Translations under genes and position numbers: made by a program
Part shown: piece by piece, positions 44,357-52,046 of the stretch
How the letters are laid out: every line of letters begins with the position of its first letter
Position numbering within the stretch: the stretch's first letter is position 1
The notes under the pieces: generated by a model
Told to the model about the DNA's origin: nothing
Database searches by the model: none
The model's input: only the letters and a program-made list of their open reading frames with translations
Assembly (NCBI RefSeq): GCF_945873775.1
Contig: NZ_CAMCEC010000008.1
Coordinates: 49,734 to 113,733 of the forward strand
Origin: an uncultured Treponema sp.
GTDB taxonomy: Bacteria > Spirochaetota > Spirochaetia > Treponematales > Treponemataceae
Direction of reading: 5' to 3'
Length of the DNA: 64,000 nt

Positions 44357-45248
44357 ATTTTTTCAGTTTGAAAAGCTCGCTGCAGTTGTCGTCTACAATT
44401 TTATTCAGCTTGTCTACGCTTAATCCTATTTTTTCAGAAATAAATTCGTAAGTGTATTTTATTAAAAGCGGATTATTTTCGCTTCCGCGCATCGGAACTG
44501 GCGCAAGATATGGAGAGTCTGTTTCAAGAAGAATTCTGTCTTTTGGAACATATTGCAAAAGTTCTATAAGCTCGTCCATTTTTGCTTTTTTTGTATATGT
44601 GGTTGCGCCTCCAAATGCAAGATACCAGCCCAAGTCAAGAAATGTTTTTGCCTCGCTAAGTCCGTAAGAAAAACAGTGGATAATTCCTCTGTTGTAATTT
44701 GCCGTGCGGAGCACATCGACCGTGTCTTCAAATCCGTCCCGTGAATGCACAATAAACGGAAGATCCAGTTCCTTTGCAAGTTCCAACTGCATTTCAAAAA
44801 GCTCTTTTTCGCCAAAGAACATTTCCTTGTCAAAGTCCGATTCGTTGCGTCCGTCTGGTCCGCTTGGATTCCAATGATGGTCAATTCCGCCTTCGCCAAT
44901 CGCCGCAAGATGAGATGAAAAGCAACTTGAACTTTCCTTGAATTCTTCAATGCTGTCCCTAAGCTCTTCCAGGCACGATTCTCTTTCCTTTATTGAATCT
45001 GGATCAGGCCAAATTCCTGAGCTAAAGAAAATCGATTTTTTCAGTTTGCTTTGCAGATTCACATCCGGAATTTCTTCCAGGCAGTTTTCAAGAATTTGCG
45101 CGCGCTCAGCCAAGTCCGAGCATTTTGTGCCAATGTCAAGCCCGAAATAAATTCTGTTTTTTGCCATCTGCTCAAGAATTTCAGTTCCGAATTCTTGTGA
45201 GTTATTTTCAACCAGATAATGAAAGTGAAAATGCGTGTCTGAAAACAT
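44355..45248 (-). CDS. tatD: TatD-family metal-dependent DNase
   Basis: A 297-residue TIM-barrel hydrolase. ATG 45248 has GAGG 7 bases upstream; the frame stays open further upstream only because it crosses the tRNA-Leu gene. Metal ligands: DTHFHFH at the start, Glu in AIGEGGIDHHW, His in LPFIVHSRDGF, His in GIIHCF and Asp in LLETDSPYLAPVP. The first 90 residues contain an insert compared with E. coli TatD. The only visible promoter upstream is that of tRNA-Leu, with a terminator between, so expression may depend on read-through. Confidence 0.88.
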   Translation of the reverse strand: MFSDTHFHFHYLVENNSQEFGTEILEQMAKNRIYFGLDIGTKCSDLAERAQILENCLEEIPDVNLQSKLKKSIFFSSGIWPDPDSIKERESCLEELRDSIEEFKESSSCFSSHLAAIGEGGIDHHWNPSGPDGRNESDFDKEMFFGEKELFEMQLELAKELDLPFIVHSRDGFEDTVDVLRTANYNRGIIHCFSYGLSEAKTFLDLGWYLAFGGATTYTKKAKMDELIELLQYVPKDRILLETDSPYLAPVPMRGSENNPLLIKYTYEFISEKIGLSVDKLNKIVDDNCSELFKLKK

Positions 45249-45260
45249 TTCTAAACCTCG

Positions 45261-45292
45261 AAAAAAAAAGCAGCCTGAAGTTTTCAAGCTGC
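45261..45292 (-). terminator. Terminator after tRNA-Leu
   Basis: Read on the minus strand: stem halves at 45283-45292 and 45270-45279 (GCAGCTTGAA with TTCAGGCTGC, one mismatch), then nine T (45269-45261). It lies between the tRNA and tatD. Confidence 0.75.
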
Positions 45293-45300
45293 CTGCTGTT

Positions 45301-45388
45301 TGCCGGGAACCAGAATCGAACTGGCACGGCAGGTTAAATTGCCGAGGGATTTTAAGTCCCTTGTGTCTACCTATTCCACCATCCCGGC
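45301..45388 (-). tRNA. tRNA-Leu (anticodon UAA)
   Basis: 88 bases. Acceptor stem GCCGGGA (45388-45382) pairs with TCCCGGC, with discriminator A at 45301. The anticodon stem AGGGA/TCCCT encloses loop CTTAAAA with anticodon TAA. The long variable arm (CGGCA...TGCCG) makes it a class-II tRNA, and GTTCGATTC is the T loop. CCA is not encoded. Confidence 0.95.
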
Positions 45389-45398
45389 GACGCAAAAT

Positions 45399-45427
45399 AT
45401 TATATAGAATTCTAAAAGTTCTTTCAA
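45399..45427 (-). promoter_or_regulatory. Promoter of tRNA-Leu
   Basis: On the minus strand: TTGAAA (45422-45427), a 17-base spacer and TATAAT (45399-45404), 10 bases before the mature tRNA 5' end. Confidence 0.75.
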
Positions 45428-45463
45428 CCGCAAAAACAGTTTCTGGCTGAATATATTCAAAAA

Positions 45464-45952
45464 TTATTTGATTTTGCTGTAAAGGTCAGCCATCTCGCTG
45501 CGCCATTCAGGTTTCTTGTCTTTTTCTTCCCAGTCGATTATTTTTTTTATTGAAAAATGCTTTGTGTCGCTTGGACTTGCAAAATGAACAATTCCGAATC
45601 TGCCTTGCCCGATGTACGTGAGCTTGTCGCCAGTTTCAATTTTTTCATTTTTTGAAATAAGCTCAATTGCGCAGTCAAAGTGAATTAAAGAATCCGCGCC
45701 TTTGCTGTTTATTGCGGTCGAAATATCCCGGATAATTTGTCCGCAGACTGAGCATACTGGCTGATTTGCCGATTTGAATTTTTTTATGGCTTCTTCATCA
45801 TGCTGAATTTGTTCCGGCGACACAGATTTTATTGTAGGACGAAATACTGGCTTCGGAGGCTGAAAATTTTTCCGCTCGTCAAAATCCCTTCTATTGTTAC
45901 TATTGTTTTTCCAGTTTCCAATGTGTTTTCTTGAATGTCTGTCTCTTCGCAT
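45464..45952 (-). CDS. Small zinc-ribbon-like protein of unknown function
   Basis: A 162-residue protein. The first 40 residues are basic and Asn/Arg-rich (RRDRHSRKHIGNWKNN), as in nucleic-acid binding tails. A treble-clef or ribbon-like motif follows: CSVCGQ with HFDC about 25 residues later. The C-terminal part (YIGQGRFGIVHFA) may be a small beta domain. I do not recognise the family. A TATAAT (45960-45965, minus strand) ends 7 bases before the ATG, which suggests a leaderless mRNA, though the -35 is poor. It may also be co-transcribed with the flagella-linked genes upstream. Confidence 0.6.
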   Translation of the reverse strand: MRRDRHSRKHIGNWKNNSNNRRDFDERKNFQPPKPVFRPTIKSVSPEQIQHDEEAIKKFKSANQPVCSVCGQIIRDISTAINSKGADSLIHFDCAIELISKNEKIETGDKLTYIGQGRFGIVHFASPSDTKHFSIKKIIDWEEKDKKPEWRSEMADLYSKIK

Positions 45953-45971
45953 GGCATGAATTATAGTTCAA

Positions 45972-46136
45972 TTACAATTTTTTTTCTATATGAAATTCTA
46001 CAATATGGCGGCTCATTATAAGCGCGATTCTGTCTACGGCTGAATTTATATAGTTTTCATCCTGAATTTTTTTCTGTAGCTCCCTTATGCGGGGAGAAAG
46101 TGCTGAATTTGGCGTTGCATTGTTTACAGCCTGCAT
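45972..46136 (-). CDS. Small FlgM-like (anti-sigma-28) candidate
   Basis: A 54-residue frame on the minus strand. ATG 46136 lies 3 bases after the yraN stop (46140) with CGGAG 6 bases upstream, an excellent translational signal. The sequence (SALSPRIRELQKKIQDENY followed by INSAVDRIALIMSRHIVE) resembles the C-terminal sigma-binding helices of FlgM (a VaeIk..I..GtY..d...iA..ml pattern). It lies in a run with FliK-like and FhlB genes, which fits. It is short compared with FlgM (about 90-100) because the disordered N-terminal half is missing. The FlgM assignment is moderate; the coding status is stronger. Confidence 0.55.
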   Translation of the reverse strand: MQAVNNATPNSALSPRIRELQKKIQDENYINSAVDRIALIMSRHIVEFHIEKKL

Positions 46137-46139
46137 TAT

Positions 46140-46502
46140 TTACTCCGAAAAAGCGTTTTCAATATGATAAACCGGATCCAGCCCCGGAACATCAATTGCT
46201 ATTACATCATAGCGTATGAATCTGTTATTATATTGTCGATGTTTTTTCAGGTAACATTTAGAAGTTTTAATAATCTTTTTTCGTTTTATTGAATTGAGCT
46301 CATGCGCAAGAATTTCAGCATTTCCAAGCGGAAGGCTTTTTACTTCCACAAAAACTAAAAAATTCTGTTTTTCCGCTATTATGTCGATTTCTCCTTCCCG
46401 AATTCTGAAATTTCTGTCAAGAATTGAATATCCGTTTTGGATTAAAAAATCCCTGGCTTTTTCTTCGCCTGTTATTCCTTTTGTCCGCGTGGATTCTTTC
46501 AC
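46140..46502 (-). CDS. yraN: UPF0102 family protein YraN
   Basis: A 120-residue protein from GTG 46502, which overlaps the fhlB stop as GTGA; longer starts inside fhlB are rejected as they exceed the family's usual size. The endonuclease-like core shows GITGEEKARDFLIQNGY, then REGEIDIIAEKQNFLVFVEVKS, the E...D...ExK arrangement of the YraN fold. Its function is not established. Translation is coupled with fhlB upstream and the small FlgM-like gene downstream. Confidence 0.88.
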   Translation of the reverse strand: MKESTRTKGITGEEKARDFLIQNGYSILDRNFRIREGEIDIIAEKQNFLVFVEVKSLPLGNAEILAHELNSIKRKKIIKTSKCYLKKHRQYNNRFIRYDVIAIDVPGLDPVYHIENAFSE

Positions 46503-46762
46503 TGGGCTTTTTCCATATTTTTTATAAAAGCGAAAATTTCTGCAATCGCTTCCCATGTGCTTTCTGGAATGCATTCGCCAATCTGCCGCATTGAAAGAAC
46601 ATTTGCCGCAATGTCGTTTTCTATAACTGGAATATTGTTTTCATGCGCAATTTCGACCATCTTTTTTGCGAGAATTCCGCTTTCTTTGGCTGAAATAAAA
46701 GGCGCGTCTGCGTTTTCAGGATATTTTAAGGATACTGCGAAAAAATTTCTTATCTGTTTCAT
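46499..46762 (-). CDS. FlhB C-terminal homologue (FhlB/YlqH type)
   Basis: An 87-residue protein matching the cytoplasmic domain of the flagellar export switch FlhB: AVSLKYPENADAPFISAKE and ENDIAANVL are typical. The NPTH autocleavage site of full FlhB is absent, as in FhlB/YlqH proteins. It begins in the ATGA overlap with the FliK-like gene. The same pairing (ylqG-ylqH) occurs downstream of rplS in Bacillus. It probably modulates flagellar export. Confidence 0.85.
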   Translation of the reverse strand: MKQIRNFFAVSLKYPENADAPFISAKESGILAKKMVEIAHENNIPVIENDIAANVLSMRQIGECIPESTWEAIAEIFAFIKNMEKAQ

Positions 46763-47793
46763 ACAGCAGAATCCTTGAATGGCAGGAAAAGTTCTGAATC
46801 AGTGCAAAGACTGTCAGAAAAAGCCAAGGCGGAATAGGTTACTGTCACAGAATCGCCGTTCATGCCGGAACAAAGCAATTCTCCAAGCCGCTCTTCCTCA
46901 GAATGAATGTTAGAGGTCAAAAGCGACGGTAATGTACAGAACCGCACTTCCGTAACCTTGCTCTTATTTAAATATAACACAAAAAAAAATTTTTTCCACT
47001 CAAATTCGCAATTTATTTGTATTTTTTCTGTTATTTTTTTGTTAAAATCAATTAAAATTCTTATTAGGCCTTTTGCTTCGTCTTTTTCAAGCTGCCACAA
47101 AAAGGGGAGGACTATCCAGTGCTTTCCCGTGCCGTCTCTTGATTTTAAATGGTTTGCGAGCGTAAGAATTCCGCCTTTGTTTTCTGGAATTTCCTGGTAG
47201 ATTTTCTTTAAGAAGTTTTCGTCGCTTTTTGCACTGTTTTTTTCGCTGTTGCCGGAATTTTTCCAATTGCTGGGTTCTGTTAAAATCAAAAACTTTTCTA
47301 TTAATTTTTCTTCCGGCTCGATTCCTTTTTCCATTAGCATTGCAGAAATTTCCGCCGCTTGTTTTTCTTTTCCCGGAAATAGAGATGAAACTGATTTTGC
47401 TTTTCTGATTATTGCTTTGTCAAGTTTTACGCCGCTTTGAATCATCTGCTGGACAATTTTTAACACAACCGAATCCGCTTCAATTCCTGCTGAATTTAAA
47501 AATTCTAATAGTGTGCGTGGGAAAAAATCCGCATTTTTTTGCTCTGAAACTGTCTTTAGAATGATTTTTGAATCTGCGCCTATTTCGAGTGTGGCTTTGA
47601 ATGAGCTTCCTTCATAAAGAGGAATTTTGCTTTTTACATTGATTTTTGCGCCTTGCAGAAAAACTGTGTAGTTTCCGTTTCCAAGATTTTTTATAACTTT
47701 TACAGAAACTTCGTCTCCGGCGGCAAATTTTTTCTGCGGAATGTTCTGACTTTGAATGTAGGCATTTTTTATGCTTTCGATTGCTGAGGACAT
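46759..47793 (-). CDS. FliK-like flagellar hook-length type protein (YlqG-like)
   Basis: A 344-residue protein. Overall similarity to FliK is weak, but the C-terminal part (about 215-310: HWIVLPFLWQLEKDEAKGLI, then alternating strands) looks like the hook-length control domain. The N-terminal domain (20-80) is a small beta-barrel (GDEVSVKVIKNLGNGNYTVF). Its position after rplS and its overlap with FhlB match ylqG-ylqH of Bacillus. No ribosome site is apparent at ATG 47793; a TATAAA-like box lies about 10 bases upstream. Confidence 0.6.
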   Translation of the reverse strand: MSSAIESIKNAYIQSQNIPQKKFAAGDEVSVKVIKNLGNGNYTVFLQGAKINVKSKIPLYEGSSFKATLEIGADSKIILKTVSEQKNADFFPRTLLEFLNSAGIEADSVVLKIVQQMIQSGVKLDKAIIRKAKSVSSLFPGKEKQAAEISAMLMEKGIEPEEKLIEKFLILTEPSNWKNSGNSEKNSAKSDENFLKKIYQEIPENKGGILTLANHLKSRDGTGKHWIVLPFLWQLEKDEAKGLIRILIDFNKKITEKIQINCEFEWKKFFFVLYLNKSKVTEVRFCTLPSLLTSNIHSEEERLGELLCSGMNGDSVTVTYSALAFSDSLCTDSELFLPFKDSAV

Positions 47794-47817
47794 TTCATTA
47801 ATTTTATAAATATTGAC

Positions 47818-47850
47818 AAAAAAAGGGAAGACACAAAATGTATCTTCCCT
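47818..47850 (-). terminator. Terminator after the rpsP-rplS operon
   Basis: On the minus strand: stem halves at 47843-47849 and 47825-47831 (GGGAAGA with TCTTCCC), 11-base loop, then a T run (47824-47818). Confidence 0.75.
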
Positions 47851-47888
47851 TGAATTAAGCTGTAAGAATGTAAAATTCCTTAAAAATC

Positions 47889-48362
47889 TTATTTCTTTGC
47901 TTTTGCTGCTGCAGATGCTGCGGCTTCTTCTGCCTTGTGCTCTGCGTTGATTGCAGCTTCTTTTTTGTCTTCTGCTGCGTTTGCTGCCTTAGCTGCTGCA
48001 AGTTTTGCGTTTGCCTTTGGTCCGAGAAGCTCCTTGATTTTTGCAGCTTTTCCAACCTTGTCGCGAACGTAGTAAATCTTTGAGCGGCGAACTTTTCCAA
48101 GGCGAACAATTTCAACCTTGATAATGCGCGGGCTGTTTACAGGGAATACACGCTCAACTCCAACGCCATAGCTAGTCTTGCGAACTGTGAATGTCTTTGA
48201 AATTCCTGAGTTCTTGAAGCAAATAACAAGACCTTCATAAATCTGAATACGTTTTGTTTTTCCTTCGATGATTTCAAAGTGAACTTTTACAGTGTCTCCT
48301 ACGCTGAAATATTCTGCGTTAGGTTTCTTCTGCTGTTCTTCAATAGTCTTTATAAGATCCAT
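47889..48362 (-). CDS. rplS: Ribosomal protein L19 with Ala/Lys/Glu-rich C-terminal tail
   Basis: A 157-residue protein. Residues 1-116 are ordinary L19 ([33 protein letters not shown] and [11 protein letters not shown]). About 40 extra residues follow, made mostly of Ala, Lys and Glu ([19 protein letters not shown]), predicted helical. Most L19 proteins end near residue 115-120. It resembles in composition the extension of ArgG in this window. GGAG precedes ATG 48362. Last gene of rpsP-khpA-rimM-trmD-rplS. Confidence 0.95.
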   Translation of the reverse strand: MDLIKTIEEQQKKPNAEYFSVGDTVKVHFEIIEGKTKRIQIYEGLVICFKNSGISKTFTVRKTSYGVGVERVFPVNSPRIIKVEIVRLGKVRRSKIYYVRDKVGKAAKIKELLGPKANAKLAAAKAANAAEDKKEAAINAEHKAEEAAASAAAKAKK

Positions 48363-48371
48363 TTTTATCTC

Positions 48372-49184
48372 CTATTTGCCGCTGTCTTTTGTTCTTGACT
48401 GAACATAACGCAGCTTGCTTTTTTGCTTGCGGTCGTTCTTGTATGTTACAAAGTCCGTAAGCGTCCCGATCATTTTTTCTGCTTCTTCTGTAAGAGTACC
48501 GTCAGTTCTTGCCTTTTGAATCAGATCTGGTCTGTTCCGCAAGGTTTTCTGAAGGCTCTTAAAAAGCCGCCACTTTCGGATTTCTTCATGGTTTCCGCTG
48601 CTTAAAACAGACGGCACTTCCATGCCTTTGTATACATTCGGCCTTGTATACTGGGGATATTCCAAAAGGCTGCCTGAAAAACTTTCTTCATCCAAAGATT
48701 CGCTGGTTATTACGCCGTCAACAAGCCTGTAAACCGTGTCTACAATAACTGTAGCGGCAACTTCTCCGCTGGACATTACGTAATCTCCTATGGAGATTTC
48801 CTCGTCAACGTAGCAGTCAATAATCCGCTGGTCGATACCTTCATATCGTCCACAAATCAGGACAATTTCATCTTTCCGGCTGAGTTCCTGGGCTTTTTTC
48901 TGTGTAAAAGGCTTTCCGCTTGGCGTAACATAAATAACATGCTTCGTCTTTTTGTATGCTTCTACACTGTCCAATGCCAGTCCTAGAGGTTCCGGAAGCA
49001 AAAGCTGTCCAGCGCCTCCGCCGTAGGGAGCGTCATCACAAGTGTGGTGTCTATCAAAGGCAAAATCCCTGATATTGACCAAATCGTAGGCAATAATTCC
49101 TTTCTCTACCGCTTTCGCCATGATCGAGCTTGTAAAAAAAGCGCGCGGAATTTCAGGAAATAAGGTCAGCACAGTAAATTTCAT
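48372..49184 (-). CDS. trmD: tRNA (guanine37-N1)-methyltransferase
   Basis: A 270-residue SPOUT methyltransferase. CGRYEGIDQRIIDCYVDEEISIGDYV forms the knot region (seen in two adjacent motifs), and APYGGGAGQLLLPEP is also diagnostic. It methylates G37 in tRNAs reading CNN codons and prevents frameshifting. GGAG lies 8 bases before ATG 49184. It is in the standard ribosomal operon, 9 bases upstream of rplS. Confidence 0.96.
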   Translation of the reverse strand: MKFTVLTLFPEIPRAFFTSSIMAKAVEKGIIAYDLVNIRDFAFDRHHTCDDAPYGGGAGQLLLPEPLGLALDSVEAYKKTKHVIYVTPSGKPFTQKKAQELSRKDEIVLICGRYEGIDQRIIDCYVDEEISIGDYVMSSGEVAATVIVDTVYRLVDGVITSESLDEESFSGSLLEYPQYTRPNVYKGMEVPSVLSSGNHEEIRKWRLFKSLQKTLRNRPDLIQKARTDGTLTEEAEKMIGTLTDFVTYKNDRKQKSKLRYVQSRTKDSGK

Positions 49185-49189
49185 AGGAA

Positions 49190-49795
49190 TTACTCCAGAA
49201 TCCAGAGGTGCATGAGCTGCATAGTTTTATTTTCAATATCGACTTTGCCAATAAACTGGTCTTTGAATGGAACAAAAACTGTTCTTGCTCTGCCATTTTT
49301 ATTCAGCTTAACCGAATCGTCCAAAAAACTGCAAGCCTCGGACAGCAAAATCTCAACGAGATAACCTGATCCGCCTTCCATTACGTTTGTGACTGTTCCA
49401 ACAACTGAATTTTCGTCAATTGCCGGTGCGGTATTATCCGCCGTTTCCTTTTTATACCATACCGAGCATCCTTTTAAATCCTCGATATACCACTCATTTT
49501 TCTGCAGTTTATGAGCATTTTTGCGTGGAACTACGATTTTCCACCTGTTGTATCTTGCAGCTTCTTCAGGTGAATTTATTCCAGCTAGTTTCATGTACAG
49601 AGTGGACGCCGCTTCCTTTGTTGATTCAACTTTGAAAGTTTTTTCAGCTGTTCCGTCTGTCAAAGCCACTTCTTCCATACTTGCAAAATGCCCGTACTCG
49701 CCGGAAGTGCTTTCTACTTTGAATTCGCCCGTTATTCCATGGGAACCGCGGACAATGCCAACTACAAACCGCTCTGTCATCGCATTCGATGCCAT
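49190..49795 (-). CDS. rimM: 16S rRNA processing protein
   Basis: A 201-residue protein with the N-terminal RimM domain (VVGIVRGSHGITGEFKVES) and a C-terminal PRC-barrel (EWYIEDLKGCSVWY and VPFKDQFIGKVDIENKTM). It assists maturation of the 30S head with S19. There is a longer linker than usual in the PRC domain. The ATG overlaps the khpA stop by one base. An internal ATG six codons in is also possible. Confidence 0.9.
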   Translation of the reverse strand: MASNAMTERFVVGIVRGSHGITGEFKVESTSGEYGHFASMEEVALTDGTAEKTFKVESTKEAASTLYMKLAGINSPEEAARYNRWKIVVPRKNAHKLQKNEWYIEDLKGCSVWYKKETADNTAPAIDENSVVGTVTNVMEGGSGYLVEILLSEACSFLDDSVKLNKNGRARTVFVPFKDQFIGKVDIENKTMQLMHLWILE

Positions 49796-50028
49796 CAGTC
49801 CAGAATTTCCAGGCTGTAATGCTTTCCGTCTTTATTTGACGTTGCGCTTAAAACAGTACGCAGAGCTTTTGCAATACGACCGTATTTGCCAATAACCTTG
49901 CCAATATCACCTTGTGCAACGCTTAACTGAAGAACAGGTCCGCGCTCGCCTTCGGTTTCCGTTACAGAGACTGCATTTGGATCATCGACCAATGACTTTG
50001 CAATAAATTCAATCAGGTCTTTTTCCAT
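49795..50028 (-). CDS. khpA: KH-domain RNA-binding protein KhpA
   Basis: A 77-residue single KH domain with the GxxG loop in GKVIGKYGRIAKALR. KhpA, usually with KhpB/Jag, binds many RNAs and affects cell division and translation. Located between rpsP and rimM as in Firmicutes and spirochaetes. Confidence 0.92.
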   Translation of the reverse strand: MEKDLIEFIAKSLVDDPNAVSVTETEGERGPVLQLSVAQGDIGKVIGKYGRIAKALRTVLSATSNKDGKHYSLEILD

Positions 50029-50045
50029 GTTGTGCTCCCTGTAAT

Positions 50046-50312
50046 TTATTTGGTGATTTTTGTTCCGTCAGCAGCCAATCCGCCCTGTCTGAAAATCTTT
50101 TTTACGATTTCTGTAGGCTGAGCTCCAACGCTGATCCAGTATTTGGCGCGTTCTTCATTGAAAGAAGTCTGGCTTCCTTCTGCAGCAATTGGATGGTACT
50201 GTCCGATTTCTTCGATTGTTGCGCCATCACGTGGTTTTGCTGCGTCAAGGACGACAATGCGGTAGTCTGGGCGTTTTTTTGTGCCCATCTTCTTTAGTCT
50301 GATTTTGACCAA
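50046..50312 (-). CDS. rpsP: Ribosomal protein S16
   Basis: An 88-residue S16. TTG 50312 is chosen: GGAGG lies 6 bases upstream and the protein then starts VKIRLKKMGTKKRPDYRIVV as in other S16 proteins; the frame extends upstream to 50339 only by chance. First gene of the rpsP-khpA-rimM-trmD-rplS operon. Confidence 0.95.
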   Translation of the reverse strand: MVKIRLKKMGTKKRPDYRIVVLDAAKPRDGATIEEIGQYHPIAAEGSQTSFNEERAKYWISVGAQPTEIVKKIFRQGGLAADGTKITK

Positions 50313-50359
50313 TTTTTTCCTCCGATATGAGTTTTCCACACTAAACAGTGTGAACTAAC

Positions 50360-50388
50360 ATTTTAGTGAAAAGATTCAGTAAATTCAA
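50360..50388 (-). promoter_or_regulatory. Promoter of the rpsP operon
   Basis: On the minus strand: TTGAAT (50383-50388), a 17-base spacer and TAAAAT (50360-50365). The leader would be about 40 bases, with a small hairpin CACACTG...TAGTGTG before GGAGG. Confidence 0.65.
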
Positions 50389-50479
50389 GAGTTAAAAGCA
50401 TTTATGGCGCAGTTTCATTGTAAAAAAAATACTTCTGTTCATTTTGCGCAACTGATTGCTCTTTGCTTTTTCCTTTAAC

Positions 50480-50508
50480 TTGCTAACTGAAAAATTCTTT
50501 GTTATCAT
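50480..50508 (+). promoter_or_regulatory. Promoter of galK
   Basis: TTGCTA (50480-50485), a 17-base spacer and TATCAT (50503-50508), about 50 bases before ATG 50558, which has GCGAGG upstream. Confidence 0.5.
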
Positions 50509-50557
50509 AAAGTCATCTTTAAGAACTCACTTTAATTTTTGAATTGCGAGGTTTCAA

Positions 50558-51742
50558 ATGGCTGAATTGTATAATCCAAATTCGCTTCCTGCTGATTTTG
50601 TAAAGTTTTACGGCGGAACAGAAGATTCTGTAAAGATTTTTTCTTCACCAGCAAGAATTAACATTATAGGCGAGCATATTGACTACAACGGCGGAAAAGT
50701 TTTCCCTGCTGCTATAAACCGCTATCTTTATGTTGCCATCAGAAAACGCAATGACACAAAAGTTGTCTACAACGACCTTAAATTTCCTGGAAAATATGAA
50801 TTTGACATAAATGACGATTTTAAATATGCCAAGGAAAACGGATATGCAAACTATCTAAACGGAATTCTTTCCCAGATGAAGGAAAAAGGCTTTAAATTTG
50901 ACTGCGGATTTGAAATTCTCATGGTAAGCAATGTTCCTGCGGCCGGCGGAATTTCATCTTCTTCTGCCCTTGAATGCGGTTTTGCCTATGCTGTAAGCGA
51001 AACTTTTGGCTTTGGAATTGACCGTGTTGAAATTGCTAAGCTTGGCCAGATGAGCGAGCATAATTTTATGAACGTAAACTGCGGAATTATGGATCAGTTT
51101 ATAATTTCCACAGGAAAAAAGAATACAGCAATTGTCCTTGACTGCAACACGCTTGAATATGAATATGTTCCGCTTGAGCTTGGAGACTACAGATTTGTTG
51201 TCATGAACACAAACAAGCAGCGCCGTCTTGCAGACAGCAAGTACAACGAGCGCAGAAGCCAGTGCGAGGAGGCCTTGAAGATTCTTCAGGACGGAGGCGT
51301 GAAAATTTCCGCGTTGTGCGAGCTTTCTCCAGAGCAGTTGGAAAATTTAAAAGCTTTGATAAAAGATGAACTTCTTGTCCGCCGCGCAAAGCATTGTGTC
51401 TATGAAAATCAGCGTGTAAAAGACGCCGTTAGCGCATTAAAAGCCGGAAATCTTGAAAAACTCGGCAAACTCCTGAACGAAAGCCACGAGTCCCTCAAAA
51501 ATGACTATGAAGTTACAGGAATTGAGCTTGATACTCTTGCGGAAACTGCCCAGAAACAGGACGGATGCATCGGAGCAAGAATGACTGGAGCTGGATTTGG
51601 CGGCTGCGGAATTGCGCTTGTTCATAAAGACAAAGTTGAGCAGTTTGTTGAAAATGTCCAGACTGAATACAAGAAAGTTGTAGGATACGAAGCTTCATTC
51701 TTTGACTGCGAAAGCGGCGATGGAGTTTCTCACTTCAACTAA
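50558..51742 (+). CDS. galK: Galactokinase
   Basis: A 394-residue GHMP kinase. ARINIIGEHIDYNGG is the galactokinase signature; VPAAGGISSSSALE is the ATP loop; MTGAGFGGCGIALV is the C-terminal motif. It phosphorylates galactose at C1. No galT or galE lies in the window, so the gene stands alone with its own promoter. ISSSS replaces the usual LSSSA in the ATP loop but keeps the fold-relevant serines. Confidence 0.92.
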   Translation: MAELYNPNSLPADFVKFYGGTEDSVKIFSSPARINIIGEHIDYNGGKVFPAAINRYLYVAIRKRNDTKVVYNDLKFPGKYEFDINDDFKYAKENGYANYLNGILSQMKEKGFKFDCGFEILMVSNVPAAGGISSSSALECGFAYAVSETFGFGIDRVEIAKLGQMSEHNFMNVNCGIMDQFIISTGKKNTAIVLDCNTLEYEYVPLELGDYRFVVMNTNKQRRLADSKYNERRSQCEEALKILQDGGVKISALCELSPEQLENLKALIKDELLVRRAKHCVYENQRVKDAVSALKAGNLEKLGKLLNESHESLKNDYEVTGIELDTLAETAQKQDGCIGARMTGAGFGGCGIALVHKDKVEQFVENVQTEYKKVVGYEASFFDCESGDGVSHFN

Positions 51743-51791
51743 AATAGTTAGTCTGAAAGTTGAGTTTTATTAAAAACCATTGTTTAACTTG

Positions 51792-51884
51792 ACTGTCATT
51801 CCCGTGCAGTGCGCCGCAAGGCGGACGTTGACACGGGAATCTTTAGTTCTATGGGATTGTCGGGTCAAGCCAGATAATGACAGT
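51792..51884. repeat. Complete copy of a dispersed palindromic repeat (REP/MITE-like)
   Basis: Terminal inverted repeat ACTGTCATT (51792-51800) and AATGACAGT (51876-51884). Inside is a second palindrome, ATTCCCGTG with CACGGGAAT (51798-51806 and 51832-51840). In its loop there is a 20-base insertion (51808-51827) with the hairpin CGCC-GCAA-GGCG. Partial copies lie at 7864 and 15736. It sits between galK and rny and may act as a terminator. Confidence 0.75.
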
Positions 51885-51976
51885 AAAGTATAAAATTCAG
51901 AATTCGTCTTTTTAAGATTTTCAAGATTTATTTGGCTTTTAAAAGTTATTTTCTTCTATATAATAAACTATAGTAT

Positions 51977-52005
51977 TTGACATTCTCTTTCTTATATATT
52001 ACTAT
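51977..52005 (+). promoter_or_regulatory. Promoter of rny
   Basis: TTGACA (51977-51982), a 17-base spacer and TACTAT (52000-52005); TATAAT at 52003-52008 is an alternative at 20 bases. AGGAG (52034-52038) follows, 8 bases before ATG 52047. Confidence 0.6.
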
Positions 52006-52046
52006 AATAAATCAATTATTCTAACTAAATGATAGGAGAAAATGAA

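Noticed and set aside
45249..45395. N-terminal extension of TatD (MRRRDGGIG...)
   Set aside because: It is the translation of the tRNA-Leu gene and its terminator; a ribosome site fixes the start at 45248.
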